Positions 8,347 through 16,237 of a stretch of DNA of 64,000 nt are shown piece after piece. The DNA comes from MFD01275-c22 sp963705885 (GTDB taxonomy: Bacteria > Actinomycetota > Actinomycetes > JACCUZ01). The notes below the pieces were generated by a model that was not told where the DNA came from, searched no databases, and saw nothing but the letters and a program-made list of their open reading frames with translations. Both the position numbers and the translations under genes were made by a program. The DNA is taken from NCBI GenBank assembly GCA_963705885.1, contig OY970120.1, positions 1,922,001 through 1,986,000 on the forward strand, written 5' to 3'. Each line of letters begins with the position of its first letter. Positions within the stretch are counted from its first letter, which is position 1.

Positions 8347-10314
8347 ATGCCCGTCGAGTCGCTGTTCCCGCGACTGGAGCCACTGCTGGCGCAGGTGCAG
8401 AAGCCGATCCAGTACGTCGGCGGCGAGCTGAACTCCACGGTCAAGGACTGGGACTCCTGCGACGTCCGCTGGGCCCTGATGTACCCCGACGCCTACGAGG
8501 TCGGCGTGCCCAACCAGGGCGTCATGATCCTCTACGAGGTGCTCAACGAGGCCGAGGGGACGCTGGCCGAGCGGGCGTACGCGGTGTGGCCGGACATGGA
8601 GGCCCTCATGCGCGAGCACGGCCTGCCCGCGTTCACGGTCGACGCCCACCGACCGGTCGGCGCGTTCGACGTGCTCGGGGTGTCGTTCGCCACCGAGCTC
8701 GGCTACACCAACCTGCTGCAGACGCTGGACCTCGCCGGCATCCCGCGCCGGTCCGCCGACCGCACGGAGGAGCACCCGGTGGTCCTCGCCGGTGGCCACT
8801 CGGCGTTCAACCCCGAGCCGGTCGCCGAGTTCGTCGACGCCGCGGTGCTCGGCGACGGCGAGCAGGCCGTGCTGCAGATCAGCGACGTCGTCCGCCGCTG
8901 GAAGCGCGAGGGTCGACCGGGCGGTCGCGAGGAGCTTCTCCTGCGCCTGGCCCGCACCGGCGGTGTCTACGTCCCGGCCCTCTACGACGTCGACTACCTG
9001 CCCGACGGGCGCATCAAGCGGGTGGCGCCCAACCGGTCCGGCGTGCCGTGGCGGGTCGGCAAGCACACGGTGATGGACCTCGACGAGTGGCCGTACCCCA
9101 AGAAGCCGCTGGTCCCGCTCGCGGAGTCGGTGCACGAGCGCGCGTCGGTGGAGATCTTCCGCGGCTGCACGCGCGGCTGCCGCTTCTGCCAGGCGGGCAT
9201 GATCACCCGCCCCGTGCGCGAGCGCTCGATCACCGGCGTCGGCGAGATGGTCGAGAAGAGCCTCGCAGCCACCGGCTTCGAGGAGGTCGGGCTGCTGTCG
9301 CTGTCCAGCGCCGACCACAGTGAGATCGCCCCGATGACCAAGGGGCTGGCCGACCGCTACGAGGGGACGCAGACCTCGCTGTCGCTGCCCTCCACGCGGG
9401 TCGACGCGTTCAACATCGACCTGGCCAACGAGCTGACCCGCAACGGCCGGCGCACCGGCCTGACGTTCGCGCCCGAGGGCGGCAGCGAGCGCATCCGCAA
9501 GGTGATCAACAAGATGGTCACCGAGGACGACCTGATCCGCACGGTGACCGCCGCCTACTCGGCGGGCTGGCGGCAGGTCAAGCTCTACTTCATGTGCGGG
9601 CTGCCCACGGAGACCGACGACGACGTGCTGCAGATCGCCGACCTGGCCAAGAAGGTCATCGCGACCGGGCGCGAGGTCACCGGGCGCAACGACATCCGCT
9701 GCACCGTGTCGATCGGCGGGTTCGTCCCCAAGCCGCACACGCCGTTCCAGTGGGTCGCGCAGCTCGGCCACGACGAGACCGACGCGCGGCTGGCCAAGCT
9801 GCGCGCCTCGGTGCGCTCGGACAGGCAGTTCGCCAAGGCGATCGGCGTCCGCTACCACGACGGCAAGCCGGGCATCGTCGAGGGACTGCTGTCCCGCGGC
9901 GATCGCCGGGTCGGCAAGGTCATCGAGGCGGTCTACGAGGACGGCGGCCGCTTCGACGGCTGGAGCGAGCACTTCTCCTTCGAGCGCTGGATGACCTGCG
10001 CCGACACGGCGCTGGCCGACGAGCCGGTGGACGTCGACTGGTTCACCGTGCGGGAGCGCGACTACAACGAGGTGCTGCCCTGGGACCACCTCGACTCGGG
10101 GCTTGACCGCGACTGGCTGTGGGAGGACTGGCAGGACGCGCTCACCGGCGAGGAGGTCGAGGACTGCCGCTGGACCCCGTGCTTCGACTGCGGCGTGTGC
10201 CCGCAGATGGGCACCGAGATCCAGCAGGGCCCGACCGGCGCGTCGCTGCTGCCGCTGACCGTGCTCACCTCCGGCCGGGAGCAGGTCCTCGCCGGCGATG
10301 GCCCGCACCCCTGA
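8347..10314 (+). CDS. TIGR03960 family radical SAM protein with B12-binding-like domain
   Basis: This is a radical SAM protein of unknown substrate, 655 residues long. The radical SAM cluster motif is C274-x3-C278-x2-C281 in FRGCTRGCRFCQAGM. The upstream part resembles a cobalamin-binding fold, and the C-terminal region holds a further Cys-rich segment (CFDCGVCPQMG). The pairing with the downstream DUF2344/TIGR03936 protein, and their position just before rne-rplU-rpmA, is conserved in actinobacteria and clostridia. A role in modifying RNA or a ribosomal component is suspected from context only. The ATG at 8347 is chosen because conserved sequence begins there. Confidence 0.9.
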   Translation: MPVESLFPRLEPLLAQVQKPIQYVGGELNSTVKDWDSCDVRWALMYPDAYEVGVPNQGVMILYEVLNEAEGTLAERAYAVWPDMEALMREHGLPAFTVDAHRPVGAFDVLGVSFATELGYTNLLQTLDLAGIPRRSADRTEEHPVVLAGGHSAFNPEPVAEFVDAAVLGDGEQAVLQISDVVRRWKREGRPGGREELLLRLARTGGVYVPALYDVDYLPDGRIKRVAPNRSGVPWRVGKHTVMDLDEWPYPKKPLVPLAESVHERASVEIFRGCTRGCRFCQAGMITRPVRERSITGVGEMVEKSLAATGFEEVGLLSLSSADHSEIAPMTKGLADRYEGTQTSLSLPSTRVDAFNIDLANELTRNGRRTGLTFAPEGGSERIRKVINKMVTEDDLIRTVTAAYSAGWRQVKLYFMCGLPTETDDDVLQIADLAKKVIATGREVTGRNDIRCTVSIGGFVPKPHTPFQWVAQLGHDETDARLAKLRASVRSDRQFAKAIGVRYHDGKPGIVEGLLSRGDRRVGKVIEAVYEDGGRFDGWSEHFSFERWMTCADTALADEPVDVDWFTVRERDYNEVLPWDHLDSGLDRDWLWEDWQDALTGEEVEDCRWTPCFDCGVCPQMGTEIQQGPTGASLLPLTVLTSGREQVLAGDGPHP

Positions 10315-11077
10315 GGGGCCGCCGCCGCCCCCGACCGTGCAGCGGCTGCGCGTGCACTACACGAAGCGGGGCCGGCTGCGGTTCTCCAGCCACCGGGACT
10401 TCCAGCGCGCGTTCGAGCGCGCGCTGCGCCGGGCCGCGGTGCCGATGGCCTACTCGGCCGGGTTCTCGCCGCACCCCAAGGTGAGCTATGCCGGCGCGGC
10501 TCCCACGGGCGTGGCCAGCGAGGCGGAGTACCTCGAGATCGGGCTGGCCGAGCGCTGCGACCCCGAGCGGCTCCGGGCCGCGCTGGACGCGTCGCTCCCG
10601 CCCGACCTCGACGTCCTCGAGGTGGTCGAGGTGGCCCCGCCGCCGGCGAACACCAAGGCGCCGAGCCTGGCCGACCGGCTCGAGGCATCGGTCTGGCAGG
10701 TCACGCTGGCCGGGGTCGAGCCCGGGGTCGCCGAGGCGGCCGTCGCCGCGTTCCTGGCCGCCGGGCGCGTCGAGGTGTCGCGCATGACGAAGAACGGGCT
10801 GCGCACGTTCGACGCCCGGGAGGCTGTGGTCTCGCTGTCGGTGCCCCCGCGCGCCGTGGCCGACGCGGGCGAGCCGTGTGCGATACTTCACCTGGTCGTA
10901 CGCCACCTGACACCGGCTGTTCGACCCGATGACGTCCTCGCCGGACTCCGTCAGATCGGCGACCTCGCGCCGCCCTCGACCCCCTCGGTCGTGCGGCTGG
11001 CGCAGGGCCCGCTCGACGAGCCGGCCGGCACGGTGTCCGACCCACTGGCACCGGACCGGGGCGCCGTCGGCGGCTGA
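10298..11077 (+). CDS. TIGR03936/DUF2344 family radical SAM-associated protein
   Basis: The 259-residue product overlaps the end of the radical SAM gene by 17 bases, so the two are translationally linked. It carries the family opening VQRLRVHYTKRGRLRFSSHRDFQRAFERALRRA and the GFSPHPKVSYAG motif. It has no catalytic residues I can name. In other genomes the domain occurs fused to or beside the TIGR03960 protein, so it is probably a subunit or substrate adaptor (inference). The C-terminal 30 residues are acidic and low in conservation. Confidence 0.88.
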   Translation: MARTPEGPPPPPTVQRLRVHYTKRGRLRFSSHRDFQRAFERALRRAAVPMAYSAGFSPHPKVSYAGAAPTGVASEAEYLEIGLAERCDPERLRAALDASLPPDLDVLEVVEVAPPPANTKAPSLADRLEASVWQVTLAGVEPGVAEAAVAAFLAAGRVEVSRMTKNGLRTFDAREAVVSLSVPPRAVADAGEPCAILHLVVRHLTPAVRPDDVLAGLRQIGDLAPPSTPSVVRLAQGPLDEPAGTVSDPLAPDRGAVGG

Positions 11078-11199
11078 CCCGCCGCGCACGTGTTCCGACC
11101 GGGAGCCGCGCGCGAGGCGACTGCCGCACCCTCAGACTTCTTCGGATGCCGTCCCCGGACGGCACGGACAACAGCACCCGTGCGGCGCTGTCAGGGAGC

Positions 11200-11224
11200 G
11201 GACGGGCTCGTGAGCCCGCCCGTC
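11200..11224 (+). promoter_or_regulatory. Hairpin in the rne 5' leader
   Basis: The 184-bp gap before rne contains a strong hairpin: CGGGCTC pairs with GAGCCCG across a 2-nt loop, with a further GGA/TCC clamp beyond a small bulge. A second small hairpin (GCCGTCC/GGACGGC) lies at about 11148-11163. In other bacteria RNase E represses itself through structures in its own 5' UTR. Whether that holds here is untested. No clear promoter was seen in the gap. Confidence 0.3.
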
Positions 11225-11261
11225 CCACCAGCGCCCGGGAGCGTGACGGGAGAACCCCCGG

Positions 11262-13928
11262 ATGCTCGACACCGAGCCCACAGAGCACGACACGAACGAC
11301 CGGAACGACAGCAGCGCCGGCAGCGGCGCCGGCACGACCACCACGACCGCCGGCGAACGTCCCCGCCGCCGCCGGGCGGCGAGCAGGCCCGCCGGGCCGC
11401 CCGTCGCCGGGGGCGACGGCGACGCACCCTCCACGGCAGCAGCGTCGCCGGACGGCACGCCCTCGTCCTCCGCGGAGCGGGCCCCGGCCAAGAAGGCAAC
11501 CCGCAAGCGGGCGTCGAAGAAGGCGGCCGCCTCCGCCACGGACGCCGCCCCCGACGCGGGGGACGGCGCCGCCACGGCCGAGCCCGCCCCGGCGAAGAAG
11601 GCCACCCGCAAGCGGACCGCCAAGAAGGCGTCGGCGGCACCGGAAGCCGCCGCGGAGGGCGCGGCGGGCACCGGGACGGACCCGGCGGGTGCCGCGTCCG
11701 AGGCGCCGGCCGCGCCGGGCGTGCTCTTCCAGCCGCCCGAGCCGAGCGCGGCGCCACCGCGGCGCCGGGCCGCTGCCAAGACCGCCGCCGCGGAGACCGC
11801 CGACGACGGCGACGCCGGCGGGGGGCCGGAGTCCGACGAGACGCAGGACGCGGGCGACGACGCCGAGGGCGGCACCCGCCGCCGCCGGCGCGGAGGCCGT
11901 GGCCGGCGCGGCCGGGGCCGCGGGCGGGAGGACGGCGGCGACGGCAACGGCGACGCCGCCGATGACGGCAGGCCGGGCACGGCCGACGATGACGGCAGGC
12001 CGGGCACGGCCGGCGACGGCGCGGGCACGGCCGGCGACGACTCGGCCGACGATGCGGGCGACGGCTCGGGCGGGCCCGACGAGGAGCCCGGCGAGGGCGG
12101 GACCCGGCGCCGCCGCAGGCGCCGCCGCCGTGGCGGCGGCGAGGCCGACGGCGAGGAGACCGGCACCGACGACCCGCCGAACACCGTCACCAAGGTCCGC
12201 GCGCCCCGCAAGAGCAGTCGCTCCCGTGCTGCCAAGGACGAGGACGACGACGGCGTGCGCTCGGTCAAGGGCTCGACCCGGCTCGAGGCCAAGAAGCAGC
12301 GCCGCCGGGAGGGCCGCGAGGCCGGCCGGCGCCGCCCGTCGATCATCACCGAGGCCGAGTTCCTGGCCCGCCGCGAGTCCGTCGACCGCGTCATGATCGT
12401 CCGCCAGAGCGGTGACCGCACCCAGATCGCCGTGCTCGAGGACGACGTCCTCGTCGAGCACTACGTCAGCACCGCCTCGAGCTCCGGCCTGGTGGGCAAC
12501 GTCTACCTCGGCAAGGTGCAGAACGTGCTGCCCTCCATGGAGGCCGCGTTCATCGACGTCGGCAAGGGGCGCAACGCGGTGCTCTACGCGGGCGAGGTCA
12601 ACTGGGACGCCGCCGGCCTGGAGGGCCAGCCCCGCCGGATCGAGCTCGCGCTCAAGTCCGGCGACCCCGTGCTCGTCCAGGTCACGAAGGACCCGATCGG
12701 CCACAAGGGCGCGCGGCTCACCAGCCAGGTCTCCCTGCCCGGCCGCTACCTCGTCCTGGTGCCGGGCAGCTCGATGACCGGCATCAGCCGCAAGCTCCCC
12801 GACACCGAGCGCTCGCGGCTCAAGGCGATCCTGAAGAAGGTCGTCCCCGAGGGTGCGGGCGTCATCGTCCGCACCGCCGCGGAGGGGGCCTCCGAGGAGG
12901 AGCTCTCCCGCGACGTCGCGCGGCTCACTGCGCAGTGGGAGGACATCGAGAAGAAGGCTGCCAAGGGCTCGTCCGCCCCGACGCTGCTCTACGGCGAGCC
13001 GGACATGACGATCCGCGTGGTCCGCGACATCTTCAACGAGGACTTCAGCAAGCTCGTTGTCTCCGGTGACGACGCCTGGGACATGCTCGAGCCGTACGTC
13101 GGGCACGTGGCCCCGGACCTGCGCGACCGCATGTCGCGCTGGACCGACGAGGGTGACGCGTTCGGCGCGCACCGCGTCGACGAGCAGCTCGCGAAGGCGC
13201 TCGACCGCAAGGTCTGGCTGCCCAGCGGCGGCTCGCTGGTCATCGACCGGACCGAGGCGATGGTCGTCGTCGACGTCAACACCGGGAAGTTCACCGGGCA
13301 GGGCGGCAACCTCGAGGAGACCGTCACCAAGAACAACCTGGAGGCGGCCGAGGAGATCGTCCGCCAGCTCCGGCTGCGCGACCTCGGCGGCATGGTGGTC
13401 ATCGACTTCATCGACATGGTGCTCGAGAGCAACCGCGACCTGGTGCTGCGGCGCCTGCTGGAGTGCCTCGGCCGCGACCGCACCAAGCACCAGGTCGCCG
13501 AGGTCACCTCGCTGGGCCTGGTCCAGATGACCCGCAAGCGGGTCGGCCAGGGCCTGCACGAGGCCTTCTCCACGACCTGCGACGCCTGCCAGGGCCGCGG
13601 CTACCACATCTCCACCGAGCCGGTCGAGAGCCGCGGCGGGTCCGCGGAGCGACGCAACGGCTCGTCGGGCGGCGGCAAGGGCAAGGGTGGCGGCAAGGCC
13701 GGCGGCCGCGGTGCGAAGGCCGAGAAGCCGGAGAAGGCGGAGAAGGCGGAGAAGGCGGAGAAGGCGGAGAAGGCCGAGAAGGCTGTGTCCCCGGTCGCGG
13801 TCGAGGACCCGGTCGAGGCCCCGTCCGTCGCGCGGGGCTCCGCCGAGCCCGAGACCGGCCCGGACGGGGACGCGCCGAAGCCGGCCCGCCGCCGGCGCAA
13901 GGCGGTCAGCCCGGTGACCACGCTGTGA
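11262..13928 (+). CDS. rne: Ribonuclease E/G family endoribonuclease
   Basis: This is a single-strand endoribonuclease for mRNA decay and rRNA/tRNA processing. It has 888 residues. About 370 N-terminal residues are disordered, Ala/Lys/Asp/Arg-rich, with histone-H1-like KKATRKR blocks and arginine-rich stretches. Then come the S1 domain (from about residue 404), the catalytic DNase-I-like domain with metal-binding D671 (VVVDVNTG) and D715 (VVIDFIDM), and a zinc-link type C773-x2-C776. The spacing of the two aspartates (44) matches E. coli D303/D346 (43). A basic tail with (EKA)n repeats ends the protein. GGGAGA lies 8 nt before the ATG. Confidence 0.95.
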   Translation: MLDTEPTEHDTNDRNDSSAGSGAGTTTTTAGERPRRRRAASRPAGPPVAGGDGDAPSTAAASPDGTPSSSAERAPAKKATRKRASKKAAASATDAAPDAGDGAATAEPAPAKKATRKRTAKKASAAPEAAAEGAAGTGTDPAGAASEAPAAPGVLFQPPEPSAAPPRRRAAAKTAAAETADDGDAGGGPESDETQDAGDDAEGGTRRRRRGGRGRRGRGRGREDGGDGNGDAADDGRPGTADDDGRPGTAGDGAGTAGDDSADDAGDGSGGPDEEPGEGGTRRRRRRRRRGGGEADGEETGTDDPPNTVTKVRAPRKSSRSRAAKDEDDDGVRSVKGSTRLEAKKQRRREGREAGRRRPSIITEAEFLARRESVDRVMIVRQSGDRTQIAVLEDDVLVEHYVSTASSSGLVGNVYLGKVQNVLPSMEAAFIDVGKGRNAVLYAGEVNWDAAGLEGQPRRIELALKSGDPVLVQVTKDPIGHKGARLTSQVSLPGRYLVLVPGSSMTGISRKLPDTERSRLKAILKKVVPEGAGVIVRTAAEGASEEELSRDVARLTAQWEDIEKKAAKGSSAPTLLYGEPDMTIRVVRDIFNEDFSKLVVSGDDAWDMLEPYVGHVAPDLRDRMSRWTDEGDAFGAHRVDEQLAKALDRKVWLPSGGSLVIDRTEAMVVVDVNTGKFTGQGGNLEETVTKNNLEAAEEIVRQLRLRDLGGMVVIDFIDMVLESNRDLVLRRLLECLGRDRTKHQVAEVTSLGLVQMTRKRVGQGLHEAFSTTCDACQGRGYHISTEPVESRGGSAERRNGSSGGGKGKGGGKAGGRGAKAEKPEKAEKAEKAEKAEKAEKAVSPVAVEDPVEAPSVARGSAEPETGPDGDAPKPARRRRKAVSPVTTL
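11961..12011 (+). repeat. Two 24-bp direct repeats inside rne
   Basis: A 24-bp unit starting gatgacggcaggccgggc occurs perfectly at 11961-11984 and again at 11988-12011, a 27-bp period that keeps frame. It encodes DDGRPGTA twice in the disordered acidic N-terminal part of RNase E. It is a coding tandem duplication, not a regulatory site. Confidence 0.85.
13722..13784 (+). repeat. Seven 9-bp tandem repeats (gagaaggcg) in rne
   Basis: Seven copies of a 9-bp unit, four of them exactly gagaaggcg, run in frame and encode Glu-Lys-Ala (once Glu-Lys-Pro). They form a charged, probably helical or disordered linker in the C-terminal tail of RNase E. Such arrays change length by slippage, so copy number may vary between strains. 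Confidence 0.9.
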
Positions 13929-13968
13929 GGGGCGGGCGGGACCGCCGGTTTGACCCGGCACCCGCCCC
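13929..13968 (+). terminator. Terminator-like hairpin after rne
   Basis: GGGGCGGG at 13929-13936 pairs perfectly with CCCGCCCC at 13961-13968. The 24-nt interior contains a small CCGG/CCGG helix. It begins immediately after the rne stop and lacks a T-tract, as is usual in actinobacteria. It overlaps the -35 element of the rplU promoter. Confidence 0.5.
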
Positions 13969-13979
13969 GTTCGTACCCT
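13950..13979 (+). promoter_or_regulatory. rplU-rpmA promoter (TTGACC-N18-TACCCT)
   Basis: TTGACC at 13950-13955 and TACCCT at 13974-13979 are separated by 18 nt, a good match to a housekeeping actinobacterial promoter. The predicted start near 13986 leaves a leader of about 107 nt before rplU. Confidence 0.6.
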
Positions 13980-13994
13980 TGACCGTCCCACCCG

Positions 13995-14016
13995 GTCGGC
14001 GTGCCCGTACGCCGAC
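13995..14016 (+). promoter_or_regulatory. Hairpin in the rplU leader
   Basis: GTCGGCGT pairs perfectly with ACGCCGAC across a 6-nt loop, starting about 9 nt after the predicted transcription start. It could be an L21-type autoregulatory leader or merely a 5' stabiliser. The sequence does not tell which. Confidence 0.35.
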
Positions 14017-14092
14017 GTCCTCGCGTGCCCGCGCTCCGGGCGCCGCAGAGGTCCTTCCACGTGTGAGTGCAGAAAGCGAGCCGGTGTCCCCG

Positions 14093-14416
14093 ATGGTGTA
14101 CGCGATCGTCCGAGCTGGCGGGCGCCAGGAGAAGGTCGCCGTCGGCGACGTGCTCGAGATCGACCGGCTCCAGGCCGAGCCGGGTGCCTCCGTCGAGCTG
14201 CCCGTGCTGCTGCTCGTCGACGGCGAGGCCGTCACCAGCGACAAGTCCGCGCTGGCCGAGGCCACCGTGACGGTGGAGGTCGTGGCCGCCACCAAGGGCA
14301 AGAAGATCGACATCCTGAAGTACAAGAACAAGACCGGCTACCGCAGGCGTCAGGGGCACCGGCAGAAGTACACCCAGGTCAAGGTGACCGGCATCGAGAC
14401 CGGCGGCAAGAAGTAG
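14093..14416 (+). CDS. rplU: 50S ribosomal protein L21
   Basis: This is a large-subunit protein that binds 23S rRNA near L20. The product is 107 residues, with the family opening YAIVRAGGRQEKVAVGD and the basic C-terminal signature YKNKTGYRRRQGHRQKYTQVKVTGI. The start is ambiguous: ATG 14093 (MVYAIV), GTG 14096 (exact family start M-YAIV) and GTG 14084 are all in frame, and none has a clear ribosome binding site. ATG 14093 is chosen. It forms an operon with rpmA 64 bp downstream. Confidence 0.95.
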   Translation: MVYAIVRAGGRQEKVAVGDVLEIDRLQAEPGASVELPVLLLVDGEAVTSDKSALAEATVTVEVVAATKGKKIDILKYKNKTGYRRRQGHRQKYTQVKVTGIETGGKK

Positions 14417-14480
14417 GTCCCCGGCACCTCCGGAGCCGACCCCCAGCACACCCCGACCCAGCACCGCGAAAGGCAGCACG

Positions 14481-14744
14481 ATGGCTCACAAGAAGGGCGC
14501 CTCGTCCACCCGCAACGGGCGCGACTCCAACTCGCAGCGGCTCGGCGTCAAGCGCTTCGGCGGCCAGGCCGTCAACGCGGGCGAGATCATCGTGCGCCAG
14601 CGCGGCACCCACTTCCACCCGGGCCTGAACGTCGGCCGGGGCGGCGACGACACGCTGTTCGCCCTCGCGGCCGGTGCGGTCGAGTTCGGCAGGCGTCGGG
14701 GCCGCCGGGTCGTCAACATCGTGCCCGCCGAGGCGACGGGCTAG
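14481..14744 (+). CDS. rpmA: 50S ribosomal protein L27
   Basis: L27 sits near the peptidyl-transferase centre with its N-terminus reaching the tRNA CCA ends. The product is 87 residues. The N-terminus MAHKKGASSTRNGRDSNSQR has no cleavable extension of the Firmicute type. The signature GEIIVRQRGTHFHPGLNVGRG is intact. GAAAGG lies before the ATG. The gene is followed by a GC-rich hairpin. The order rplU-rpmA-obgE is widely conserved. Confidence 0.97.
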   Translation: MAHKKGASSTRNGRDSNSQRLGVKRFGGQAVNAGEIIVRQRGTHFHPGLNVGRGGDDTLFALAAGAVEFGRRRGRRVVNIVPAEATG

Positions 14745-14750
14745 CGCGCT

Positions 14751-14771
14751 GCGGCGGCCGGTGGCCGCCGC
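14751..14771 (+). terminator. Terminator hairpin after rpmA
   Basis: GCGGCGGCC at 14751-14759 pairs perfectly with GGCCGCCGC at 14763-14771 across a 3-nt loop. It starts 7 nt after the rpmA stop, with no T-tract. A second perfect hairpin (GCACCCG, 4-nt loop, CGGGTGC) lies at 14833-14850 in the obgE leader, with ATGGTC-TC-GACCAT between them at about 14790-14803. The gap is thus unusually rich in inverted repeats. Confidence 0.6.
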
Positions 14772-14881
14772 ACCTCCACGATGGGGATCATGGTCTCGAC
14801 CATGGTCCCCGTCTCTGCCTCGGGGACGGGACGCACCCGTCGCCGGGTGCACGAGCAGCAGGACGGCAGGCGGGCAGGACC

Positions 14882-16237
14882 ATGACGACCTTCGTGGACC
14901 AGGTGGTGCTCCACCTGTCTGCCGGCGACGGCGGCCACGGCTGCGCGTCGGTCCACCGCGAGAAGTTCAAGCCGCTCGGCGGGCCGGACGGGGGCACCGG
15001 CGGTCGCGGCGGGGACGTGCTGCTCCGCGTGGACCCGAGCACCACCACCCTGCTCGACTACCACCACACGCCGCACCGGCGGGCCACCAGCGGCAAGCCG
15101 GGGCAGGGCGGGCACCGCAGCGGCGCCGACGGGCAGGACCTCGTCCTGCCGGTCCCGAACGGCACCGTGGTCCGCACGGCCGGCGGCGAGGTGCTCGCCG
15201 ACCTGGTCGGCGCGGGCACGACCTACGTCGCGGCCCAGGGCGGCCGGGGCGGCCTCGGCAACGCCGCGCTCGCGTCGGCCCGGCGCAAGGCGCCCGGCTT
15301 CGCCCTGCTCGGCGAGCCGGGGGACACCGCCGACCTCGTCCTGGAGCTCAAGTCGGTCGCCGACGTGGCGCTCGTGGGCTTCCCCAGCGCCGGCAAGTCG
15401 AGCCTGGTGGCCGCGCTGTCCGCGGCCCGGCCGAAGATCGCCGACTATCCCTTCACGACCCTCGTGCCCAACCTCGGGGTGGTCGAGGCCGGCGAGGTCC
15501 GCTTCACGGTCGCCGACGTGCCCGGCCTCATCCCCGGCGCCAGCCAGGGCAAGGGCCTCGGCCTGGAGTTCCTCCGCCACGTCGAACGCTGCAGCGTGCT
15601 CGTCCACGTCATCGACATGGCCACGATCGAGCCGGGCCGCGACCCGCTCACCGACCTCGACGTCATCGAGGCCGAGCTGTCGGCCTACGGCGGGCTGGAC
15701 GACCGGCCGCGCGTCGTCGCGCTGAACAAGGTGGACGTGCCCGACGCCCGGGAGCTGGCCGACATGGTCACCGCGGACCTGCAGGCCCGCGGGCTCCAGG
15801 TGCTCCTGGTCAGCGCGGCCACCCGGTCCGGCCTGCGCGAGATGTCCTTCGCGATGGCCGAGCTGGTCGCCCGGGCCCGATCCGAGGCGCCCGACCTCGA
15901 GGCCACCCGCATCGTGCTGCGTCCGAGAGCCGTCGACGAGCGCGACTTCGAGGTGGTCCAGGTCGACGGGCGGTTCGCCGTCCGCGGCTCCAAGCCCACC
16001 CGCTGGGTCCGCCAGACCGACTTCTCCAACGACGAGGCCGTCGGCTACCTGGCCGACCGCCTGGCCCGCCTCGGCGTCGAGGACGCGCTGCTGGAGGCCG
16101 GGGCGCAGGAGGGCGACACGGTGCTGATCGGCGCGGGCGACGACGCGGTCGTCTTCGACTGGGAGCCGTCGCTGAAGGCCGGCGCCGAGCTGCTGCACGG
16201 CCGCCGCGGCACCGACCTGCGGCTCGACGGGCGATGA
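14882..16237 (+). CDS. obgE: Obg family GTPase
   Basis: Obg is an essential GTPase acting in 50S subunit assembly and the stringent response. The product is 451 residues. It has the glycine-rich Obg fold (GGRGGDVLL, HRSGADGQDL, GGRGGLGN), then the G domain with G1 at residues 166-174 (GFPSAGKSS), G3 DVPGLIPGA and G4 NKVD. A C-terminal OCT domain follows (RWVRQTDFSNDEAVGYLADRL). The ATG at 14882 gives the canonical N-terminus. The stop overlaps the proB ATG (ATGA). Confidence 0.97.
   Translation: MTTFVDQVVLHLSAGDGGHGCASVHREKFKPLGGPDGGTGGRGGDVLLRVDPSTTTLLDYHHTPHRRATSGKPGQGGHRSGADGQDLVLPVPNGTVVRTAGGEVLADLVGAGTTYVAAQGGRGGLGNAALASARRKAPGFALLGEPGDTADLVLELKSVADVALVGFPSAGKSSLVAALSAARPKIADYPFTTLVPNLGVVEAGEVRFTVADVPGLIPGASQGKGLGLEFLRHVERCSVLVHVIDMATIEPGRDPLTDLDVIEAELSAYGGLDDRPRVVALNKVDVPDARELADMVTADLQARGLQVLLVSAATRSGLREMSFAMAELVARARSEAPDLEATRIVLRPRAVDERDFEVVQVDGRFAVRGSKPTRWVRQTDFSNDEAVGYLADRLARLGVEDALLEAGAQEGDTVLIGAGDDAVVFDWEPSLKAGAELLHGRRGTDLRLDGR

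Noticed and set aside
13722..13784. Tandem array as a possible CRISPR or regulatory repeat
   Set aside because: The 9-bp period stays in frame inside RNase E and has no spacers. It is a coding Glu-Lys-Ala repeat.
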